This document shows positions 59,550 to 64,000 of a stretch of 64,000 nt of DNA, in pieces. The notes below the pieces were generated by a model. It was not told where the DNA came from. It worked only from the letters and a program-made list of their open reading frames with translations, and made no database searches. This DNA comes from Luteolibacter sp. SL250 (GTDB lineage: Bacteria; Verrucomicrobiota; Verrucomicrobiia; Verrucomicrobiales; Akkermansiaceae), in assembly GCF_026625605.1 (NCBI RefSeq), contig NZ_CP113054.1:3968001-4032000 (forward strand), read 5' to 3'. The stretch's first letter is position 1; the number at the start of each line of letters is the position of its first letter. The translations under genes and the position numbers were made by a program.

Positions 59550-61798
59550 GAACAGAGTGGGGTAGTTGAGACATGCAGGCTGAGTTCAGCTCGGGACAAA
59601 TGGAAAGCGAGGGTCGATTCAGCCCCTTGGTTTTCGTTGATGTGATCATGGAGCAATGCGTCCCTGCAGCCTCCGGTTGCATGATCATAGAGAGCGAGGC
59701 CTAGATCATTGCGACCGAGAAACCAATCGAAGCAGCGCCGCGCGTCGTCGGCCCAAGCACGGTCCCCGGTTAACCGGAAGGCCGCCATGCAGGCCGAGAT
59801 GGTAGCATGAGCCTCGACCGGCTGCTGGTCGAAGCGTGCCTTGTCCATTCCCTCCGGCCAGAAACCGTGGCAACCGATCGGAGAAAAATTCCCACTGCTG
59901 CTGGTTTGTTGTTCAAGCAGCCACGACAGCGAGAGCAATCCGGTTTCCACCGCTTCCGGATTCCCGGAAAGGATCAACGCGTGCGGCAGCTTCGCGTTGT
60001 CATAGGTAGCGATCCGCTCGAACCACGGCCATGCATCCGAGGAATTAGCGCGGAACAGATCCATCAACCGGGATACAAGCAGATCCCGCATTTCGGCGAC
60101 CGCCCGGTCTCCTGAGAACGCCCGGAGATACTCATGGATCGCCACCAAAGTGAAAGCCCATGCGCGGGGCGAACTGAAATGCCTGACCACACCGAGCCCG
60201 CGTTGGAACAGAAGAGCAGATAGACTTCGGAAACCTTCGTTCCCTGACCTGCCGAGCGCCGTTCCAGCGGCCCATAGCGCCCTCGCATGACTGTCTTCCG
60301 AACCCATGCTTTCGAGCCATTTTCTGTCGTGGCTCATGAAGTTGCGGAAACGTCTCCTGTTCGCATCGAACGCATACCAGAGGAATGCGAGATACGAACA
60401 GGCCAGCCTGTCGACACCGGCATCAGAACCGTGTTCCTCCTGATGGAAAATAGTGAGAATAAAGGCCCTCGCGTTGTCGTCCGTGCAATACGCTTCATGG
60501 TAGTTAGGGATGTGATAGATAGCGTGCTGAAAGATCCCCGTGTGATCAGTCATCCGATACAAATGATCCAGATTCATAGGCGGGATTGGCAGGATTTCGG
60601 GAACCTTCGCCAAAACATCCGTTGCCGGAATCGGAAGACTGAGGGTGGCGCGGGCGAGATCAAAACTCTTCATGTAACGCCGCGCGACTTCCGGCCACAC
60701 CATTTTCCGGCCTTCCTTCCACGCACGTTTCCTCATGGCGGTCATGCGGGTCGGATGGGCAAGCAGATCATTCACCGCCTTCGAAAGCGCCTCCACGTCC
60801 TCAAAAGGAACGGTAATCCCACGATCGTCGTCCAGCAGTTCGAGCGCATGCCAATAAGGAGTCGAAACGATCGCTTTTCCCGCACCGAAAGCATAGGCGA
60901 GGGTTCCAGAAGTGATCTGCTCGACGTTGCGGTAAGGAGTGAGATACACATCACAGCCCCCAATAAACTCTTTGAGCTCCTCCAGCGTCACGAAGTGATT
61001 ATGAAAAACCACCTGCTCCGAAACACCGATTCTTTCGGCGAGTTCGACCAGGCTGTCCCGGTAAATTTCCCCTTCCCGTGCGATAAGATGTGGATGGGTC
61101 GCTCCCACAATCATATAAACGAGATCGGGATTTTCTCGCAGGATCGCCGGCAAAGCCCGGATCGCCGTCTCAATTCCCTTGTTTTCCGAAAGAAGCCCAA
61201 AGGTCAAAAGCACCGTCTTCCCTTCCGCATCGAAAATATCCTTGTAGAAGTTCGAATCCACGAAGGGCATGTCGATCACACCATGTGGGATCAGATCGAT
61301 CTTGGCCGGATCCACTCCGTAGACGTCCATGAGCAGTTGTCGTCCTCGTTCAGCCATGACGATGAATCTTGCACAAAGCCGGTCCAGCTCCCCCATCACG
61401 CGCGATTGATCCGCATTGGGGCACTGGAGAACCGTATGAAGCGTCGCGATTACCGGCTTCTTCACGTGTTTCAGAAAATCCAGCAGCAGGTCTCCCGCCG
61501 CCCCCCCATAGATTCCGAATTCATGCTGCACGGAGATCACCTCAACATTGTTGATATGAAGGAAGTCCGCGGCCCTCAGATAAGACTCTGGATCATTCTG
61601 ATCGATCTCAAAACGGACGCGCGGAGGGTAATCGTATCCTTCCGTCCTATCGTTGATCGCCCCGGCGATGCAACTGGCAGCAGGAAATTCGGCGGCGATC
61701 GCCTCGCAGATATCCGTGGTAAACGTGGCTATCCCACAATGTCGGGGCAGATAATTCCCAATGAATGCAATGTGACGCGTCGACTGATGAGGTTGCAT
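59546..61798 (-). CDS. GT4-family glycosyltransferase with C-terminal helical domain
   Basis: A 750-residue protein. Residues 1-400 form a GT-B GT4 glycosyltransferase: IGNYLPRHCGIATFTTDICE at the start, VISVQHEFGIYGGAAGDLLL, LTFGLLSENKGIETAIRALP, and SGTLAYAFGAGKAIVSTPYW with the EX7E-like region before it. The C-terminal 350 residues are an alpha-helical toroid-like domain (HAIYHIPNYHEAYCTDDNAR, SWLLEQQTSSSGNFSPIGCH). The ATG at 61798 is used; the longer frame to 61888 lacks support. The GT4-toroid plus GH130 pair suggests mannose-containing storage or capsule polysaccharide. Confidence 0.82.
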   Translation of the reverse strand: MQPHQSTRHIAFIGNYLPRHCGIATFTTDICEAIAAEFPAASCIAGAINDRTEGYDYPPRVRFEIDQNDPESYLRAADFLHINNVEVISVQHEFGIYGGAAGDLLLDFLKHVKKPVIATLHTVLQCPNADQSRVMGELDRLCARFIVMAERGRQLLMDVYGVDPAKIDLIPHGVIDMPFVDSNFYKDIFDAEGKTVLLTFGLLSENKGIETAIRALPAILRENPDLVYMIVGATHPHLIAREGEIYRDSLVELAERIGVSEQVVFHNHFVTLEELKEFIGGCDVYLTPYRNVEQITSGTLAYAFGAGKAIVSTPYWHALELLDDDRGITVPFEDVEALSKAVNDLLAHPTRMTAMRKRAWKEGRKMVWPEVARRYMKSFDLARATLSLPIPATDVLAKVPEILPIPPMNLDHLYRMTDHTGIFQHAIYHIPNYHEAYCTDDNARAFILTIFHQEEHGSDAGVDRLACSYLAFLWYAFDANRRRFRNFMSHDRKWLESMGSEDSHARALWAAGTALGRSGNEGFRSLSALLFQRGLGVVRHFSSPRAWAFTLVAIHEYLRAFSGDRAVAEMRDLLVSRLMDLFRANSSDAWPWFERIATYDNAKLPHALILSGNPEAVETGLLSLSWLLEQQTSSSGNFSPIGCHGFWPEGMDKARFDQQPVEAHATISACMAAFRLTGDRAWADDARRCFDWFLGRNDLGLALYDHATGGCRDALLHDHINENQGAESTLAFHLSRAELSLHVSTTPLCS

Positions 61799-61911
61799 GG
61801 CGAGATGAAAATCTCGCGCCAATGATGGCAGCAGCGCCGTGATCCGCGCCGTCAAGCGGCCGGAATGACCACAAACGAAACACCACACCGTCGTGGCGTT
61901 TCAAATTAAGT

Positions 61912-61979
61912 CAAACCCTATCCAAGTTTTTTCTTCATTTCAAAATGATAAACCAGATTCATACTCTTTTTAGGGTTTG
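61912..61979. promoter_or_regulatory. Inverted repeat in the divergent promoter region
   Basis: CAAACCCTA (61912-61920) and TAGGGTTTG (61971-61979) are exact reverse complements 50 bases apart in an AT-rich region between the GT gene and the divergent hypothetical gene. Could serve as paired regulator half-sites for both directions. Confidence 0.35.
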
Positions 61980-62027
61980 AATAAATAAACTCTAACTAAG
62001 CTCGACATTGCCTGCCGTCCTTCCAAG

Positions 62028-62450
62028 GTGGGTGTGATCCAAAGGGGATGTGAACCGAAGATTACGCGGTTTGATCCTGAGATGATCCGATTGCTGGAAA
62101 AAATCCGCGCCATGAAAGATCACTCGACTTCACTCCTTCTTGAACTGGAATCCGCTTTTTCCAAGGTTCGTGATCTGATCGAATTGAATGAAGCTCTCGT
62201 TGAGGGGGAAGTGGCCACCATCAAGGAATGCACGCGGGGTGATGCGATTTTTACCGACCCCTCCGGGGAAGGATCTATTGATCTCATTGACGCTCTCCGA
62301 AATCAGCGATCGGTTGAATGGGAGGACGTGACATCAACCATCGAGATGGCGCTGATCCGAGGTCGTGCGGAAGGAGCTTCCAGCGCTGTCTGGGAGATTT
62401 CCGTGGCGGTGCAAAATTGGTGGTCCGCCAGGGATCCCGAGTCCAGATGA
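62028..62450 (+). CDS. Hypothetical protein
   Basis: 140 residues from a GTG at 62028; an internal ATG at 62082 is another possible start. Helical and acidic (LLLELESAFSKVRDLIELNE), no recognised motif. It precedes another small gene by 12 bases, so the two may be co-transcribed. Confidence 0.5.
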   Translation: MGVIQRGCEPKITRFDPEMIRLLEKIRAMKDHSTSLLLELESAFSKVRDLIELNEALVEGEVATIKECTRGDAIFTDPSGEGSIDLIDALRNQRSVEWEDVTSTIEMALIRGRAEGASSAVWEISVAVQNWWSARDPESR

Positions 62451-62462
62451 ACGCCAAAACAG

Positions 62463-62753
62463 ATGAACAACGACTCGGATGAGATACTAGAGGCTTATGC
62501 TCAGGAGTATGATCTCAACAAAGGAAACGTATCAGCCGGTCACCGGAGAAAAGCGCTATCCCTTATTGATGATCTTAGACAACTGAGCAGACGCAAGGAA
62601 CTCGATCCGAAAATCAGAGCCCGATCGCTTCAGGCGATCGAACGACGTTTCCGGGAGTTCCTTATCTTTGCTCACGTAGAACACGATGGGCATCAGCGTC
62701 TCTTACGGCACCTTTCGGAAGGAATATCCAAATTGTCATCGGCTGATGGCTGA
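62463..62753 (+). CDS. Small hypothetical protein
   Basis: 96 residues, highly charged, all helical (RRKALSLIDDLRQLSRRKEL). No family recognised. Downstream of the preceding hypothetical gene on the same strand, convergent with the ferritin-like gene. Confidence 0.5.
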   Translation: MNNDSDEILEAYAQEYDLNKGNVSAGHRRKALSLIDDLRQLSRRKELDPKIRARSLQAIERRFREFLIFAHVEHDGHQRLLRHLSEGISKLSSADG

Positions 62754-62830
62754 ATACCAGCTTGGAAAGGCAGGCTGAATCGTCGATTCCGATCGGTGTT
62801 GATCTTTCCCGAAAAGAGAATCGGGGATGG

Positions 62831-63343
62831 TTATGATTGCGGAATGCCAGCAACAATTTTCTCGGCGACCGTGGTTAGTTTCTTATCGGTAGCCCCCTCC
62901 TCATCCTCCGTGGTTTGGAGCAAGCTGGCGATCTCATCGTTTCCGATGGCTTTGGCAAGAGCGCGGGCGGAACCGTAACCGGAGATTTCATAGTGTTCGA
63001 TTTTCTGGGCTGCCGCTATGAGGGCAAGGTCTTTGATGCCGGGTTCGGCCTCTTCCTTAATCGTCTCTCCTCCTTCCTCGATAAGCCCCTTCATTGCTTT
63101 GCAACTGAGCCCCCGCGGACTCGCATCCAATAGAGCTGCAACTTGCTCAAGGCGAATGACATGGAATTCGGTTTCTTCCAAATGCGTCAAAAATCCTTTT
63201 TTTAGAACAGGATCGGATGCCGCTTTGGACATTTTCGGCAACGCTTTCACAAGTTGGGTCTCGGCGCTGTAGAGATCTTTTACGCTATGAATCAGCAGAT
63301 CCTGGAGGGTAGTAAGTTTGGACATTTCTTTTGTATGGTTCAT
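62831..63343 (-). CDS. yciF: YciF-like DUF892 ferritin-fold stress protein
   Basis: A 170-residue four-helix protein of the DUF892/YciE-YciF family. Helix 1 reads LQDLLIHSVKDLYSAETQLV with the Glu metal ligand; others are FLTHLEETEFHVIRLEQVAA, AAQKIEHYEISGYGSARALA (Glu and His ligands) and SLLQTTEDEEGATDKKLTTV. YciF-type proteins are small di-iron-like stress proteins associated with osmotic or oxidative stress. The start at 63343 gives the standard length. Confidence 0.88.
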   Translation of the reverse strand: MNHTKEMSKLTTLQDLLIHSVKDLYSAETQLVKALPKMSKAASDPVLKKGFLTHLEETEFHVIRLEQVAALLDASPRGLSCKAMKGLIEEGGETIKEEAEPGIKDLALIAAAQKIEHYEISGYGSARALAKAIGNDEIASLLQTTEDEEGATDKKLTTVAEKIVAGIPQS

Positions 63344-63734
63344 GGCGAAAGTTCGCCGGTGTCACACTTGTGCATTTGGAACACCCAATCGCGATAATTC
63401 CTCCAACCTCCCTCTCCATAAAGGATCCGATGGCTCAGATGATAGAGCGCAAGATGAACCAAAATCTCTTTTCTGCAATTTATCAGGCAAGATGCCCTTA
63501 ATCCCTCTGGCCCGGCAGACGAGAAAGACGACGATTCTTGGTCGTTTCCCAGTACCCCCGGCCGGAGTCAATGACCCAACCTTCCGCAGGTTTCTCCCTG
63601 TTGCTTCAACTTTCGGGTACACCGATCAGTTGTACGTCGTCACGTTCAAGCAGGTTCCGCGACAGAACGAGGAAAGCTGGGACGTGAACAAGCTTCACAT
63701 CATTCCGCTGCGGGCGGCGAACGAAAATTTTCAT
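63344..63734. other. Intergenic region without confident gene
   Basis: About 390 bp. A tRNA D-arm-like string (GGCTCAGATGATAGAGC near 63430) occurs, but no cloverleaf forms around it. The plus-strand frame covering the region lacks gene-like features. Confidence 0.3.
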
Positions 63735-64000
63735 TCAACATTCGGTCGCGGGCTTCGCCTTCCCTACCGCAGGCGTGTGGGAATCGATTCGGGGGGCCAC
63801 CTTTACTTCCAGTTCGCCCCAGCCTTCTTCCCTAAGCGCCGCCACGCGTTGCGGGAGGTATTCTTTGATGGCCGCGCTAGGCCCGAAGAAAAGGGGTATC
63901 ATCAGAAAGCGGTTCAAGCCCTCTGTTCGCTTTTTCTGGATGAAGCTTTCGAAAATGTCGGCTGATACACCGCCGAGTTCTTCCGGGTTGATTTTCGTCG
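63735..64000 (-). CDS. C-terminal part of a CbiX/sirohydrochlorin-chelatase-like protein (5' end outside window)
   Basis: 88 residues remain in an open frame running off the right end. GLNRFLMIPLFFGPSAAIKE followed by LPQRVAALREEGWGELEVKV recalls the C-terminal half of CbiX/SirB-type chelatases, where MIPLF-xxGPS precedes the helix carrying the ligand residue. The last residues (HTPAVGKAKPATEC) are not typical. The call is provisional as the catalytic N-terminal His is not visible. Confidence 0.45.
   Translation of the reverse strand, partial: TKINPEELGGVSADIFESFIQKKRTEGLNRFLMIPLFFGPSAAIKEYLPQRVAALREEGWGELEVKVAPRIDSHTPAVGKAKPATEC

Noticed and set aside
63420..63500. tRNA D-arm-like sequence GGCTCAGATGATAGAGC
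   Set aside because: No acceptor stem, anticodon stem or T-arm can be formed around it.

Overview
The window suggests a member of the Verrucomicrobia (Verrucomicrobiaceae/Luteolibacter-like). The left half is very GC-rich. It encodes a type II secretion/type IV pilus-like cluster with two tandem GspE/PilB ATPases, PEP-CTERM-tagged surface proteins, a large autotransporter-type beta-strand-repeat protein, a secreted GH32 fructanase, an RND efflux pump and many secreted or lipid-anchored hypothetical proteins. The assignment is an inference from gene content; no rRNA or other taxonomic marker lies in the window.

Layout. 1-5.2 kb: secretion/pseudopilus genes on the minus strand (gspG fragment, gspF, two gspE). 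5.2-9.1 kb: DctA-type carboxylate symporter, SGNH hydrolase, and an intact RAYT transposase flanked on both sides by its probable REP palindromes (GTAG heads). 9.1-15.9 kb: an OmpR-type two-component system diverging from an RND efflux pair, with a 17-bp perfect inverted repeat in the shared intergenic region. 16-31.3 kb: chromosomal genes (GH32, esterase, PEP-CTERM proteins, beta-helix protein, lipocalin, PhzF, two paralogous exported proteins).

At about 32.5 kb the chromosomal comM/yifB gene breaks off right after its NPCPCG motif. From there to the right end the DNA is visibly less GC-rich and gene content becomes accessory. This region holds: an ImmA/IrrE-like protease; a complete type III CBASS anti-phage operon (TRIP13-like ATPase, two HORMA proteins, CD-NTase, NucC nuclease, minus strand, tightly overlapping); a thermonuclease; a dual-specificity phosphatase; a family-B DNA polymerase whose motifs fit the primer-independent PolB group (piPolB) that defines pipolins; a large and a small serine recombinase; DUF2637, RadC-like and XRE genes; an encoded tRNA with anticodon UAU; and several paralogous hypothetical genes. 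The most economical reading is a verrucomicrobial pipolin-like integrative element, or a patchwork of such elements, inserted in or next to comM and carrying CBASS. The missing comM 3' part is not in the window, so the right end is not seen.

57-64 kb: a GT4 glycosyltransferase/GH130 phosphorylase operon, a YciF-like ferritin-fold stress protein, small hypotheticals, and the 3' end of a possible CbiX/sirohydrochlorin-chelatase-like gene. It is unclear whether these belong to the island. No CRISPR array or rRNA was seen.
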